This document shows positions 24,802-33,692 of a DNA stretch of 40,172 nucleotides, piece by piece. Below the pieces are notes generated by a model, which worked only from the letters and a program-made list of their open reading frames with translations, did no database searches and was not told the DNA's origin. The stretch covers positions 1-40,172 of the forward strand of contig CANQKW010000012.1 of assembly GCA_947624555.1 (NCBI GenBank), read 5' to 3'. How positions within the stretch are numbered: the stretch's first letter is position 1; each line of letters opens with the position of its first letter. Both the position numbers and the translations under genes were made by a program. Source of the DNA: an uncultured Clostridia bacterium (GTDB lineage Bacteria; Bacillota; Clostridia; Oscillospirales; Ruminococcaceae).

Positions 24802-24820
24802 GCGGGCCGCAAAGCCCGCT
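24801..24820 (+). terminator. Weak hairpin between chaperone and tape measure
   Basis: AGCGGGC (24801-24807) and GCCCGCT (24814-24820) form a 7-bp stem with loop CGCAAA, followed by a short pyrimidine tract without a clean T-run. It may trim transcription or structure the mRNA ahead of the tape-measure ribosome site AAAGGAGGG (24833-24841). Confidence 0.45.
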
Positions 24821-24848
24821 TATTCTCTTTTGAAAGGAGGGTGCGCTT

Positions 24849-27260
24849 ATGCCTGGAGTTAGCACGGCGTTAAGGCTTAACGACGTAATGACGGCGACTT
24901 TACGCCGCATAAACCGGGCTATGAGTACAACGCTTGATAGCTTTCAAGCGGTGCAGCAAGCATCTGGACAGACTTTTGACGACGCGAATATTGCCGCTGC
25001 ACGGCACGAAATTGACCTTGCAAACCGTGAATTAGACGCTATGGCGGCACACTATAACACGATAAATAACGGCCAAAACAACCTTAACCGCGGCCTCTCC
25101 GAGGGCGCCAGCGCGGCCAGCGGGCTTGTATCAAAGATAAAGAGCATTGCGGGCGTATGGCTCGGAATGAAAGGCGTGAATTGGGTTAAGGAAAGTTTTG
25201 GGCTTTTTGATATACAGAATAACGCCGAAAATCAGTTGAAAACCACGCTTAAAAATATGGGCGGCGGTTCCGCTTTCGGCGGGCTGAAAGACTACGCGGC
25301 CGAACTCCAGGGCGGCACAATGTACGGCGACGAGGCACTTATAGGCGGCGCGGCCGAATTTGCAACGTATATGCAAGATGAGGACGCGATCAAAGTAATG
25401 ATGGGTACCTTGACCGACTACGCGGCCGGTATGAGTGGCGGCGCCGAGGTGGGCTACGAGGAAATGGTGAACTATGCAACCAACCTCGGAAAAATAACGA
25501 CCGGCTCTTTTGACGCTATGACAAAAAAGGGCTTTCAATTCACCGACGCGCAAAAGAAAATCATTGAAAACGGTACCGATATGGAAAAGGCCCTTGTTAT
25601 CAGCGACGTTATAAACGAAAGTTGGGCGGGCCTTGCAAAGAATATGGCAAACACGCCGCAAGGAAAAATTGTGCAGATGAAAAACGCTTTTGGCGATATG
25701 CGCGAGGAGCTTGCGGCGGCGGTTTATCCCGCTGTTATGATGCTTTTTGAAACGATCGGGTCCAACACGGAAAATATAAAAGGCATAATAACGGGGCTTG
25801 CAAAGCCGATCAACCTTGTTATCAACGTTATAAACAAAGTTTTTCAAGCCGCGTCAAAAGTGTATATGTTCTTTAAGAATAATTGGACGCTGATAAAGCC
25901 CATCGTCGCCAGCATTGTAACCATAATCGGCGCGTATAACGCCGCGCTGCTGGTGCATAAGGGCGTCCTCGCGGCCGCGGCTGCAATACAAGGCATAAAG
26001 ACCGTTGCGGAATACGCAAGCGCAAAAGCAACGTTACGCGCGGCGGAGGCGGCGGGTGTTGACACCGCGGCGCTAACAACCGAGGCGGCGGCAGCGGCGG
26101 CAGCGGCGGCCGGAATGGAGCTTGAAACTATCGCGCAAGCACAAGCGACCGTGGCGCAAGGCGCTTTCAATACGGCATTGTGGGCGTGTCCTATAACCTG
26201 GATAATTGCAGCGCTGCTTGTTTTAATAGTCGTTTTCGTAATGTTCACCGAAAACTTGATGGCTACGCTGTTTTGGTGGGGTGCGCTTTTCAAGAATGTT
26301 GGTTTGTGGATCGCAAACCTCGGTTTGGCGACCTGGGCCGTAATAAAGAACGTCGGCTTGTGGTTTGCAAACCTGGGCTTGACGATATGGGCCGGCATTA
26401 AAAACATCGGTTTGTGGTTTGCTAACCTCGGCCAGGCAATTTGGGCGATAATTCAGAACGTCGGCGCCTGGTTCGGTAATGTGGGGATGGGAATTTGGAA
26501 TGTATTATGCGCCGTTGCAAGCAATATCGCAACAGCCTTTAAGAACGGTTGGCTTGATATTCAAATAGGCTTTTGGGCGATGGTAAACGTCATAATGCAG
26601 GGCGTGAAAAAGGTTGCGGAATTTGCGAATAAATGCCTCGGCTGGATGGGCGTGCATATTGACACCTCCGGCCTTGACTTCGCCGCAAATAAAATTGACG
26701 AGCTTAACAGCAAGCGCGAATCGTACAAGGACATTGGCGAGGCCTGGGATGAGGGCTTTAACACTTTCGCGTACCAGGACGTGGGCGCGGCAATGAACAC
26801 GTTTGAGTATGAGGACGCAAACAAAATGAACACGTTTGAGTATGACGACGTGGGAAAGGCTTTCGGCACGTTTGACGTATTCCAGGACGGGTGGGATTCC
26901 GGGGCTATGGCCGAGGGTTACGCCGTCGGTTCCGACATTAAAGGTTGGATGAATGATACGTTTGGCGGGCTTTTTGGCGGCGGTGTTGAGGACACGATCG
27001 GCTACGGTAACACGCTGGGCGACATTGCCAGCGACACATCCGACATTGCAGATTGCGGCGATAAAACCAACGAGGAATTGGCGTATTTACGCGATATTGC
27101 AGAACAAGAGGCGATAAACCGCTTTACAACCGCCGAAATCAAAATAGACTTTACCAGCAACAACAACATTTCAAGCGATATGGACGTTGACGGAATGACC
27201 GCCAGATTTACACAAGAATTTGCAAACGCGCTTGAAACAGCAGCGGAGGGGGTTTACTAA
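24849..27260 (+). CDS. Tail tape measure protein
   Basis: This 803-aa protein sets tail length. The N-terminal third is helical and soluble. A Gly-Ala-rich region with KAFGDMREELAAAVYPAVMM is typical of phage tape measures of the TP901 kind. Hydrophobic segments follow (about 345-380 and 450-475, including a WIIAALLVLIVVFVMF stretch). Then come four tandem 18-residue units (482-553) of the form NVGLWFANLGLxIWAxIK, and a short MNTFEYEDxxK repeat near 645-675. The start is ATG 24849 with GGAGGG. The membrane-active central part may help DNA entry. Confidence 0.93.
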   Translation: MPGVSTALRLNDVMTATLRRINRAMSTTLDSFQAVQQASGQTFDDANIAAARHEIDLANRELDAMAAHYNTINNGQNNLNRGLSEGASAASGLVSKIKSIAGVWLGMKGVNWVKESFGLFDIQNNAENQLKTTLKNMGGGSAFGGLKDYAAELQGGTMYGDEALIGGAAEFATYMQDEDAIKVMMGTLTDYAAGMSGGAEVGYEEMVNYATNLGKITTGSFDAMTKKGFQFTDAQKKIIENGTDMEKALVISDVINESWAGLAKNMANTPQGKIVQMKNAFGDMREELAAAVYPAVMMLFETIGSNTENIKGIITGLAKPINLVINVINKVFQAASKVYMFFKNNWTLIKPIVASIVTIIGAYNAALLVHKGVLAAAAAIQGIKTVAEYASAKATLRAAEAAGVDTAALTTEAAAAAAAAAGMELETIAQAQATVAQGAFNTALWACPITWIIAALLVLIVVFVMFTENLMATLFWWGALFKNVGLWIANLGLATWAVIKNVGLWFANLGLTIWAGIKNIGLWFANLGQAIWAIIQNVGAWFGNVGMGIWNVLCAVASNIATAFKNGWLDIQIGFWAMVNVIMQGVKKVAEFANKCLGWMGVHIDTSGLDFAANKIDELNSKRESYKDIGEAWDEGFNTFAYQDVGAAMNTFEYEDANKMNTFEYDDVGKAFGTFDVFQDGWDSGAMAEGYAVGSDIKGWMNDTFGGLFGGGVEDTIGYGNTLGDIASDTSDIADCGDKTNEELAYLRDIAEQEAINRFTTAEIKIDFTSNNNISSDMDVDGMTARFTQEFANALETAAEGVY
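26292..26507 (+). repeat. Four 54-bp tandem units inside the tape measure gene
   Basis: Units start at 26292, 26346, 26400 and 26454 and encode the 18-residue repeat. Third-position differences are many, so the array is old. The last unit is the most diverged. Such internal repeats let tail length change by unequal recombination. Confidence 0.85.
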
Positions 27261-28195
27261 TGGCTTATAATTGCTATTTAGACGGCGTGCTTATGCCGCA
27301 AACCCCCGCCGAATTGAAATTATCAATAAAGGGCAAAAATTCGACGCTTACGCTGCTTAACGAGGGCGAAATCAATTTTTTGAAACGTCCCGGGCTTACA
27401 GAAATAACCGCCGCGTTTTGTTTGCCTATGTTCGCGGATAACCCGCCCACATACTACCTTGAAATTTTTGAAAAGCTGAAAACCGAACGGAAACCGACAC
27501 AATTTATTATGACGCGCACCACGCCCGACGGGAAATTGCTTTTTGATACAAACCTCAAGGTGAGTGTCGAGGAATACGAAATCCAGGAAAGCGCTGAAAA
27601 CGGGCTTGACGTAACTGTTGAGGTTAAGTTAAAGCAATATAAAGACTACGGCACAAAAACGGTGAAAATTGAAACGGTTCCGGTGTCGAAAACGCCGGCC
27701 GCGAAAACCACCAAAACCAGCGCGGCCCCCGCCGGCGGCTCCGGCGGAAAACCCTCCGCCGCCGCAAGTGACAAGATCGCCGCGAATGATAAAGTTATGA
27801 TTATGGCCGGCGCGGTTTACGGCGGGCTTGCGACTACGCGCGGCGCAAAAGTGCCGTCGTATGTTATCGGCAAATGGTACACGGTATCACAAATTGCGAC
27901 CCACAAAGGCGACGAGGAGGCCCTTATAAAAGAAATTTATTCGTGGGTTGCTACAAAATACTTGCAAAAACAAGGCACGACAACAACCACAGCGACGGTG
28001 CAGAGCGAACGCGCCTCCGACACCGCGCCCTCGGCTACTACCTACACCATAAAATCCGGTGATACGTTGTGGGCGATCGCAAAAAAATATTTAGGAGATG
28101 GCGCCAGATATACCGAAATCGTCAACGCAAACAAAGACGTTATAAGCAACCCGAATAACATTCCCATCGGTACGGTGCTTAAAATCCCGAAATGA
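27260..28195 (+). CDS. LysM-containing tail protein (XkdP-like)
   Basis: This 311-aa protein has an N-terminal domain (1-140) as in XkdP, with VLMPQTPAELKLSIKGKN and a FEKLKTERKPTQFIMTRTTP region. A Ser/Ala/Gly/Thr-rich linker (about 145-170), a small middle domain (GGLATTRGAKVPSYVIG) and a C-terminal LysM domain (about 263-311: TYTIKSGDTLWAIAKKYLG, PIGTVLKIP) follow. LysM binds peptidoglycan, so the protein may hold the baseplate hub to the wall. It overlaps the hub gene by four bases. Confidence 0.93.
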   Translation: MAYNCYLDGVLMPQTPAELKLSIKGKNSTLTLLNEGEINFLKRPGLTEITAAFCLPMFADNPPTYYLEIFEKLKTERKPTQFIMTRTTPDGKLLFDTNLKVSVEEYEIQESAENGLDVTVEVKLKQYKDYGTKTVKIETVPVSKTPAAKTTKTSAAPAGGSGGKPSAAASDKIAANDKVMIMAGAVYGGLATTRGAKVPSYVIGKWYTVSQIATHKGDEEALIKEIYSWVATKYLQKQGTTTTTATVQSERASDTAPSATTYTIKSGDTLWAIAKKYLGDGARYTEIVNANKDVISNPNNIPIGTVLKIPK

Positions 28196-29160
28196 TAGAA
28201 TATGAACTTTTCATCCAGCACGGCGACAAGCTCTATTACCCGCCGATCGTGGACGGTGTAACGGTTGAGTGGGAGCGACGCGGCCAGCCGGGCAAACTTT
28301 CCTTTGAGGTTATCAAAACCGACGCACTTGTTTTCGAGGAGGGCGATGCGTGCCGGTTTTCTGTTGACGGTACGCCCATTTTTTATGGCTTTGTTTTTGA
28401 GAAATCCAGACAAGGCAGCAGCGCCGAAAAAATAAAGGTTGTTGCGCACGATCAACTTTATTATCTCAAAAATAAAGACACCTACGTTTATACAAACAAA
28501 ACCGCGGCCGACGTCGTTAAAATGCTGGCCGGTGATTTTGGCTTGAATTTGGGGGCCATTGAGGACACAAAATATAAAATTGCAAGCCGGACCGAGGAAA
28601 ACGCGCAACTATTCGACATAATACAAAACGCGCTTGACGAAACCGTAAAAGCGACCGGCGAAATGTACGTTTTGTATGACGCCGCCGGAAAGCTGACGCT
28701 GCAGAACGTCGGAAATATGCGCCTGGGGCTTGTGCTTGACAATGAAACTATTGGGGATTTTGATTATAAAACAAGCATTTCGTCCAACACCTACAACCGC
28801 ATAAAACTTGTACACGAGGACAGCGACGCCGGAACCCGTAAAGTTTATATTGCACAAGACGGATCAAATATAAACCGCTGGGGCGTGCTGCAATACTACG
28901 AAACCCTCAACGACGCGGCAAACGCGCAGAATATGGCCGATGCCCTTTTGGGGCTTTATAATCGACGAACGCGGACGTTAAGCGCAAAAAAGGTGCTAGG
29001 CGATATTCGCGTGCGCGGCGGCACAATGATTGTGGCGGTGCTGGACCTGGGCGACACAAAACTTTCAAATTTTATGCTTGTGGAACAGGCAAAGCACACT
29101 TTCAAAGACAATGAACACTTGATGGAATTGAAATTGCGAGGTAACGATTTTGTCACTTGA
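28192..29160 (+). CDS. Baseplate hub protein (XkdQ / gpD-like)
   Basis: This 322-aa protein matches the XkdQ family at the position of the baseplate hub. It begins MIEYELFIQHGDKLYYPPIV, has VDGVTVEWERRGQPGKLSFE, a gpD-like central part (KVVAHDQLYYLKNKDTYVY) and ends LMELKLRGNDFVT. The hub sits at the tip of the tube. It overlaps the genes on both sides. Confidence 0.9.
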   Translation: MIEYELFIQHGDKLYYPPIVDGVTVEWERRGQPGKLSFEVIKTDALVFEEGDACRFSVDGTPIFYGFVFEKSRQGSSAEKIKVVAHDQLYYLKNKDTYVYTNKTAADVVKMLAGDFGLNLGAIEDTKYKIASRTEENAQLFDIIQNALDETVKATGEMYVLYDAAGKLTLQNVGNMRLGLVLDNETIGDFDYKTSISSNTYNRIKLVHEDSDAGTRKVYIAQDGSNINRWGVLQYYETLNDAANAQNMADALLGLYNRRTRTLSAKKVLGDIRVRGGTMIVAVLDLGDTKLSNFMLVEQAKHTFKDNEHLMELKLRGNDFVT

Positions 29161-29524
29161 TATGAATGAAATGATCCGGTTAGTAAAGCGGGCGGCCGTG
29201 GACGCGATGCAAGCAATGAAACCGTGCAACGCGGTTTTTGGCACCGTCATAAAGGCCGTGCCGCTTGAAATCCAGGTTGAACAAAAATTGACGCTTTCGG
29301 CCGCGCAACTCATACTTTCGCGGAATGTGACGCGGCACGAAATCGAGGTTGAGCTGACGCCGGACGTATGGGCGACCGAAACCGAAAGCGCGCACAACCA
29401 CAAAATCACCGGAAAGCGAAAATTGACGCTGCACAATGAACTTAAAGCAGGCGAAAAGGTTATTTTGTTACGGTGCGAGGGCGGCCAAAAATTCATTGTG
29501 CTTGACAGATTGGGAGGTGCGTAA
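29150..29524 (+). CDS. Baseplate protein, DUF2577 (XkdR-like)
   Basis: This 124-aa protein matches DUF2577: MNEMIRLVKRAAVDAMQAMK, then FGTVIKAVPLEIQVEQKLTL with an OB-like strand pattern, and AGEKVILLRCEGGQKFIVLD at the end. TTG 29150 is retained because GAGGT (29138-29142) lies 7 bases upstream; ATG 29162 is an alternative that would lose four residues. Confidence 0.88.
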   Translation: MSLDMNEMIRLVKRAAVDAMQAMKPCNAVFGTVIKAVPLEIQVEQKLTLSAAQLILSRNVTRHEIEVELTPDVWATETESAHNHKITGKRKLTLHNELKAGEKVILLRCEGGQKFIVLDRLGGA

Positions 29525-29946
29525 TGGCTGAATTATCGTATTTGCCCGAATCCGCCAAAAACGCGGACGAGGTGCTTGCTTTCAAGGCCGAAACACAGCC
29601 GGGATATACTTTCAAGCTCGATATTTCGCGCGGCCGCACAAAAGGCACCACAGACGAAATAGACGCATACTTGCAAGCCGTGTATTTAACGCTTAACGTC
29701 GAACGTTACGCATTTCAAATTTATTCTTACAACTACGGCGTGGAGCTTGAGGACCTTATCGGCAAACCAAAAGATTATGTTATGAGTGAGTGCAAGCGGC
29801 GAATAACCGAGGCGCTTATGCAAGATGATCGCACGCTTGAGGTGGGCGGCTGGACCTTTGAAACCGGCAAAAAATCCATAACGGCGCATTTTGTCATAAA
29901 GACTATTTACGGCGACGTTGCGGCGGAAAAGGAGGTTGACGTGTGA
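29524..29946 (+). CDS. Baseplate wedge protein, DUF2634 (XkdS-like)
   Basis: This 140-aa protein matches DUF2634/gp25-like wedge proteins. It has AFKAETQPGYTFKLDISRGR, GTTDEIDAYLQAVYLTLNVE and YSYNYGVELEDLIGKPKDYV, the gp25-type core that nucleates sheath polymerisation. The next gene starts with a GTG overlapping its stop. Confidence 0.9.
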   Translation: MAELSYLPESAKNADEVLAFKAETQPGYTFKLDISRGRTKGTTDEIDAYLQAVYLTLNVERYAFQIYSYNYGVELEDLIGKPKDYVMSECKRRITEALMQDDRTLEVGGWTFETGKKSITAHFVIKTIYGDVAAEKEVDV

Positions 29947-30152
29947 ACCGCTTAAAAGAATTTTTCAAGATTTATTTTTCAAAAGACTTTTTAGGCCGCG
30001 TCATTGGCTCGGTGCTTGTCGGGCTGACATTTGCCGTTTTTGTCTTGGGCTTGCAGGTTGTAATTTGTCTTTTTGATGGATATGTGCGCGGCACAGCAGC
30101 GGAAAAAGAGGCTATTGCCGCCGTGATATGCCGCTTTTTTGGGGGTGAATGA
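29943..30152 (+). CDS. Small single-pass membrane protein in the baseplate operon
   Basis: This 69-aa protein starts with GTG 29943 overlapping the previous stop. It has a basic N-terminus (MNRLKEFFKIYFSKDF) and one clear membrane segment (about 22-44, VLVGLTFAVFVLGLQVVICL), then an acidic tail with GTAAEKEAIAAVICRFFGGE. No family recognised. A membrane protein between DUF2634 and baseplate J is not part of the standard PBSX order. Confidence 0.7.
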   Translation: MNRLKEFFKIYFSKDFLGRVIGSVLVGLTFAVFVLGLQVVICLFDGYVRGTAAEKEAIAAVICRFFGGE

Positions 30153-31364
30153 ATGTACGAGGATGAAACATACGAGGCATTGCTTGAACGCGCCCTCGGC
30201 CGCATTTCAAGCGCGCTTGACCGCCGCGAGGGATCAATGGTAATGAACGGCGTTGCGCCGTCCGTTGCGGAGCTGGCGCAACTCTACATTGCACTTGACT
30301 TTGTATTTAATGCGACATATACGGCGACCGCGCCGCGGGAATATCTGATTTTGCGCGGCTCCGATCGCAATATGCAGCCGAAACCCGCAACAAAGGCCGT
30401 ATTCCGCGCGGAATTTAACATTGCGGTTCCGGACGGGGCGCGCTTTTCTTGCGGCGATCTTAATTTTGTTGTTACAGATAGGTTGGAGCCGAACGAAAAC
30501 GGCGAGTGCTACAAAGCCGAATGTGAAACGGCGGGCGCGGCCGCGAATGACTACGCCGGCACACTTATTCCCATTGACTATGTGGACGGGCTGACCTCCG
30601 CGGAATTGGTGGAGCTGCTTATTCCCGGCGAGGACGAGGAGGACACCGAAATTTTCCGCCGCCGCATTTTAGATAGCTTTCAATCGCAAGCGTTCGGCGG
30701 AAACCAGGCGGACTACATCGAAAAAATTTCCGGTATGCAAGGCGTGGGCGCAGTTAAAATTCATCCCGCGTGGAATGGTGATATAAGCCCCTCGGCGCTT
30801 ATCCCGAATGACGCGGTGCAAACCTGGTATGACAGCGTTATTGCCGGAATGAGTGGAGCCGCGGCGGAATGGCTGACGGTGGTTTATAGCGCCGCCAGCA
30901 ATAAAAAACTAACCCTCGGCGGTACGGTCCGCGTCGTCGTGCTGGCGTCAAACTACACGCCGCCCTCGGCTGAACTCATAAACGAAATACAAACCGCTGT
31001 TGACCCGGTGCAGAACGCCGGCGAGGGGCTGGGAATTGCCCCGATCGGCCACGTTGTCACCGTCGAGGGCGTGCAGCAAGCAACAATAAATATTTCGCTG
31101 AATTTGACGTTTGCGGCGGGCTGGACCTGGCCCGCGGTTGAAAGCTATGTAAACGCCGTAATCGACGAATATTTTTCCGAATTAGCGCAAGAGTGGGCCG
31201 GCTCCGATAAAATCACGATCCGCATTTCACAAATTGAAAGCCGTATTTTGTCGGAATGTGCGCTTATGATAACGGACATAAGCGGCACGCGGCTTAACGG
31301 CGAGGAGGCGAACGTAACACTTGACGCTGACAGCATACCGGTTAGAGGTGAGGTAAATGGATAG
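30153..31364 (+). CDS. Baseplate J-like protein (XkdT-like)
   Basis: This 403-aa protein matches the baseplate J family: MYEDETYEALLERALGRISS, then SMVMNGVAPSVAELAQLYIA, ATAPREYLILRGSDRNMQPK, a central PGEDEEDTEIFRRRILDSFQ and GGNQADYIEKISGMQGVGAV segment that is diagnostic, and a C-terminal NISLNLTFAAGWTWPAVESY. It forms wedge arms around the hub. Confidence 0.94.
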   Translation: MYEDETYEALLERALGRISSALDRREGSMVMNGVAPSVAELAQLYIALDFVFNATYTATAPREYLILRGSDRNMQPKPATKAVFRAEFNIAVPDGARFSCGDLNFVVTDRLEPNENGECYKAECETAGAAANDYAGTLIPIDYVDGLTSAELVELLIPGEDEEDTEIFRRRILDSFQSQAFGGNQADYIEKISGMQGVGAVKIHPAWNGDISPSALIPNDAVQTWYDSVIAGMSGAAAEWLTVVYSAASNKKLTLGGTVRVVVLASNYTPPSAELINEIQTAVDPVQNAGEGLGIAPIGHVVTVEGVQQATINISLNLTFAAGWTWPAVESYVNAVIDEYFSELAQEWAGSDKITIRISQIESRILSECALMITDISGTRLNGEEANVTLDADSIPVRGEVNG

Positions 31365-31986
31365 ACAGCTTATAAACTATTTACCGCCGGTCCTCCGTGA
31401 AATCGCTGAATTTCGGGCGATAAACGACGCAATGCAACCGGAAATTGAGGCCGCTTGGACCGCCGCCGCGCGCGTGCTTGCAAATCAGTTTTTAACCACC
31501 GCCGACGAAACCGGCGTTAAGCGGTGGGAATCGGAATTGCGGATTTTCCCGAAAGATACGGACACGTTGGACGCGCGGAAAGCGCGAATAAAGGCCGTGT
31601 GGAACCGTGAATTGCCGTACACTTTCGTGTGGTTGAAAAATTGGCTTTCCAGCCTTTGCGGACCGGACGGACACACCGAAAGCGTCAACGACTATATTAT
31701 TGACGTGCAGCTCGACTATAACGCCCTCCCGCAAGCAAATGACTTGTCACGGGAAATCCTCGAAATGCTGCTTAACATACGCCCCGAAAATATGCTTATT
31801 CGGCTTACGGCGGCGTTACAGTCCACGGGGCGCCTTGCGCAAGGCGCTTTTATTGAAATTTCAAACACCGTTGAGGTGTGGCCGCGCATTGTGAACAACT
31901 TGGAATCGCACGGAACGGCCGGAATTAAAGGCGTGGTTGAACTTAACCGCGCGTTTGAAATATTTCCCCAGGAGGTAACAGAATGA
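31357..31986 (+). CDS. Baseplate/tail-fibre connector, DUF2313 (XkdU-like)
   Basis: This 209-aa protein matches the DUF2313/YmfQ family of baseplate gpI-like proteins. It has INYLPPVLREIAEFRAINDA, FLTTADETGVKRWESELRIF, DTLDARKARIKAVWNRELPY and a conserved NIRPENMLIRL. It lies between baseplate J and the fibre genes, the gpI position, and links wedge to fibre. Confidence 0.9.
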   Translation: MDRQLINYLPPVLREIAEFRAINDAMQPEIEAAWTAAARVLANQFLTTADETGVKRWESELRIFPKDTDTLDARKARIKAVWNRELPYTFVWLKNWLSSLCGPDGHTESVNDYIIDVQLDYNALPQANDLSREILEMLLNIRPENMLIRLTAALQSTGRLAQGAFIEISNTVEVWPRIVNNLESHGTAGIKGVVELNRAFEIFPQEVTE

Positions 31987-32771
31987 GTGAAAGAACGTAT
32001 AGCACAATAATTACAGACGAGGGCGCGGCGCTGATCGCGCAATGCGTCCTTGAGGGGCGTATGCTTGAAATCACCGAGGCGGCGGCCGGCGACGGCGGCG
32101 GCGCATATTACCAGCCCACAACAGACCAGACAGCCCTCCGGCGTGAGTGCTGGCGCGGTGAAATTGCGGGCTATGCGTTAAGCGAATACGCGCCGAATAT
32201 GCTTGACGTCAAGATTATTATTGATGACGCGGTGGGCGGCTTTACAATTCGGGAAATGGGCCTTTTCACCGACGAGGGCATTATGGTTGCGGTGTGCAAT
32301 ACGCCCGACACCGAAAAAGTATCTATCACCGGCGGCATACCGGGGCGGCTTACAATGGTTATGCACATAATCGTTGCGGACGCAAGCGTTATTGAAATAA
32401 CCATAAACCCCGAATTGGACGTTGTGACGCCGGAACAGTTGGCCGCCGAAATCGCCGCGCACAACAACAGCGCCACAAGTCACCAGGATATACGCGCGCT
32501 TGCGCTTAACTCTTTGCAGCGCGGCGACGCATACACAACCGCGGAAAGTGACGAAATGACCGCCGAGGCTATAAGCACGCACAACGCAAACCCCGCGGCG
32601 CATCCGGCCTTACAGATAAACGCCGCGGACATAAGCAGCCGCCTCAACACGCTTGAATTAAAATTCGGCACCAACATCACCGCAAACCCGTTTTCTGTTG
32701 ATTTTGCGACGCTTACCGGCTTGACCGTCACGGGCGTTTATAATTCCGAGATGGCGAGGATTGAGTGGTAA
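31983..32771 (+). CDS. Tail fibre / collar protein (DUF3751-like)
   Basis: This 262-aa protein starts like phage tail-collar fibre proteins (TIITDEGAALIAQCVLEGRM, then an AAAGDGGGAYYQPT stretch and RREMGLF-like IREMGLFTDEGIMVAV). The C-terminal third has HNNSATSHQDIRALAL and HNANPAAHPALQ units, common fibre-shaft motifs. A short end domain follows (NSEMARIEW). It probably attaches the receptor-binding parts, including the DGR-diversified protein encoded four genes on. Confidence 0.88.
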   Translation: MSERTYSTIITDEGAALIAQCVLEGRMLEITEAAAGDGGGAYYQPTTDQTALRRECWRGEIAGYALSEYAPNMLDVKIIIDDAVGGFTIREMGLFTDEGIMVAVCNTPDTEKVSITGGIPGRLTMVMHIIVADASVIEITINPELDVVTPEQLAAEIAAHNNSATSHQDIRALALNSLQRGDAYTTAESDEMTAEAISTHNANPAAHPALQINAADISSRLNTLELKFGTNITANPFSVDFATLTGLTVTGVYNSEMARIEW

Positions 32772-33319
32772 TGCCGAATTATGATATTATACCGCTTGCG
32801 GTTGACCTGGTGGACTATACAATGCAGCGCGTCAAGGCGAAAGAGCCGGAATATATTCCGGTGCGCGCCTACGCAACGCCGGGCGGCGGAGCCGAAAAAG
32901 AAATGCTGCTTTATGAAAAATCAAAAACAGATGGAAAACCTCATTTTCCAAAAGCTCAAACATTCCACCTTTGCAAGCGGCTTGAGGATTGCGCCGTTAC
33001 GATCCTGGAAAAGTGCATTTCGGCTGACGGGCGCTATTTTGAAACCGAATACGAGGACCGGCTGAAAGACTTAAACGAGGTGCTTGTCGCTTGTTCTGCA
33101 ATGCAGCAATATATAAATCTTGCGTACAAGCGGAAATATATCACCGGCGATCAATGCGCTTATTGGGGCGAATTGTTGCGCCCTATTCGTCAAAAGGCTT
33201 TCGCCTGGCGCCGGAATGACAGCAACCGCGCCGCGGCTATGCGCGAGGCAAAGGACGCACAAAACCTCGCCAAAACCGCCGAAATGGCACGGGAAATCGC
33301 AAAAGCCTTAAAGGAATAA
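32771..33319 (+). CDS. avd: DGR accessory variability determinant (Avd-like)
   Basis: This 182-aa protein has the size-class and helical pattern of Avd-type DGR accessory proteins: HLCKRLEDCAVTILEKCISA, then YFETEYEDRLKDLNEVLVAC, QQYINLAYKRKYITGDQCAY and GELLRPIRQKAFAWRR, consistent with a basic four-helix bundle. Avd binds the DGR reverse transcriptase and RNA and is needed for mutagenic homing in the Bordetella system. ATG 32771 forms TAATG with the previous stop; GTG 32765 is a possible start. It stands directly before the template repeat. The N-terminal extension (about 50 residues, with AYATPGGGAEKE) is longer than in classic Avd. Confidence 0.85.
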   Translation: MPNYDIIPLAVDLVDYTMQRVKAKEPEYIPVRAYATPGGGAEKEMLLYEKSKTDGKPHFPKAQTFHLCKRLEDCAVTILEKCISADGRYFETEYEDRLKDLNEVLVACSAMQQYINLAYKRKYITGDQCAYWGELLRPIRQKAFAWRRNDSNRAAAMREAKDAQNLAKTAEMAREIAKALKE

Positions 33320-33362
33320 CCGGTTTTTTAACCGTTATTTGGGGTTCGGTCCGTTATAATTG

Positions 33363-33470
33363 CGCGCTCCCCGAACACGAACAACACCAACAACGTGTGG
33401 AACTTGAATACGAATGGTAATCTTAACAACAACAACGCCAACAACACCAACGGCGCGCGCCCCGCTTTGA
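33363..33470 (+). repeat. DGR template repeat (TR)
   Basis: This 108-bp noncoding repeat aligns without gaps to 35178-35285 at a constant offset of 1815. There are 96 identities and 12 mismatches, and every mismatch is an adenine here (G seven times and T five times in the variable copy). By hand count it contains 37 adenines. In the frame of the target gene it reads mostly AAC/AAT Asn codons (14 of the codons between 33372 and 33449), the usual DGR design that allows many residues but no stop. It ends in a 15-bp G+C-only run (33451-33465), the likely initiation region. Confidence 0.95.
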
Positions 33471-33692
33471 TGGTTAGGTTAGACATAGTAGGCCCAAAGC
33501 CCAAAACAACACCGTCCATCTTTCAAAGGGGACCGAATCCCGCCTTGCAAGAGGCAAACACAATGTATTGATACCGCCCCGCTGCACAAGACAGCGCGGT
33601 CGTTATCGGTTCTATTTGCGCACGGCCGAAACAATACTTATGAGGCGACGGGGTGGGCGTAAAAATAGGCCCCGTCCAGAGGACAAACGAAA
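33471..33692 (+). ncRNA. DGR RNA spacer between template repeat and RT
   Basis: These 222 bases have no supported gene. Two hairpins are visible: ACCGC (33573-33577)/GCGGT (33596-33600) enclosing GCTG/CAGC with loop CACAAGA, and GACGGGG (33647-33653)/CCCCGTC (33670-33676) just before the RT ribosome site. In the Bordetella DGR, sequence downstream of TR is part of the RNA that binds RT-Avd and primes cDNA synthesis. I infer the same role here. The exact RNA ends are unknown. Upstream, 33320-33362 has a small CGGTT/AACCG hairpin after avd and a TATAAT at 33355. Confidence 0.6.

Noticed and set aside
25131-26407. Two - strand open frames under the tape measure
   Set aside because: Antisense shadows of the Ala-rich and repeat regions; low-complexity translations without domains.
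33355-33360. TATAAT just before the template repeat as a DGR RNA promoter
   Set aside because: No -35 at 16-18 bp, and a start there would fall inside TR and cut its 5' end. The RNA more likely comes from read-through of avd.
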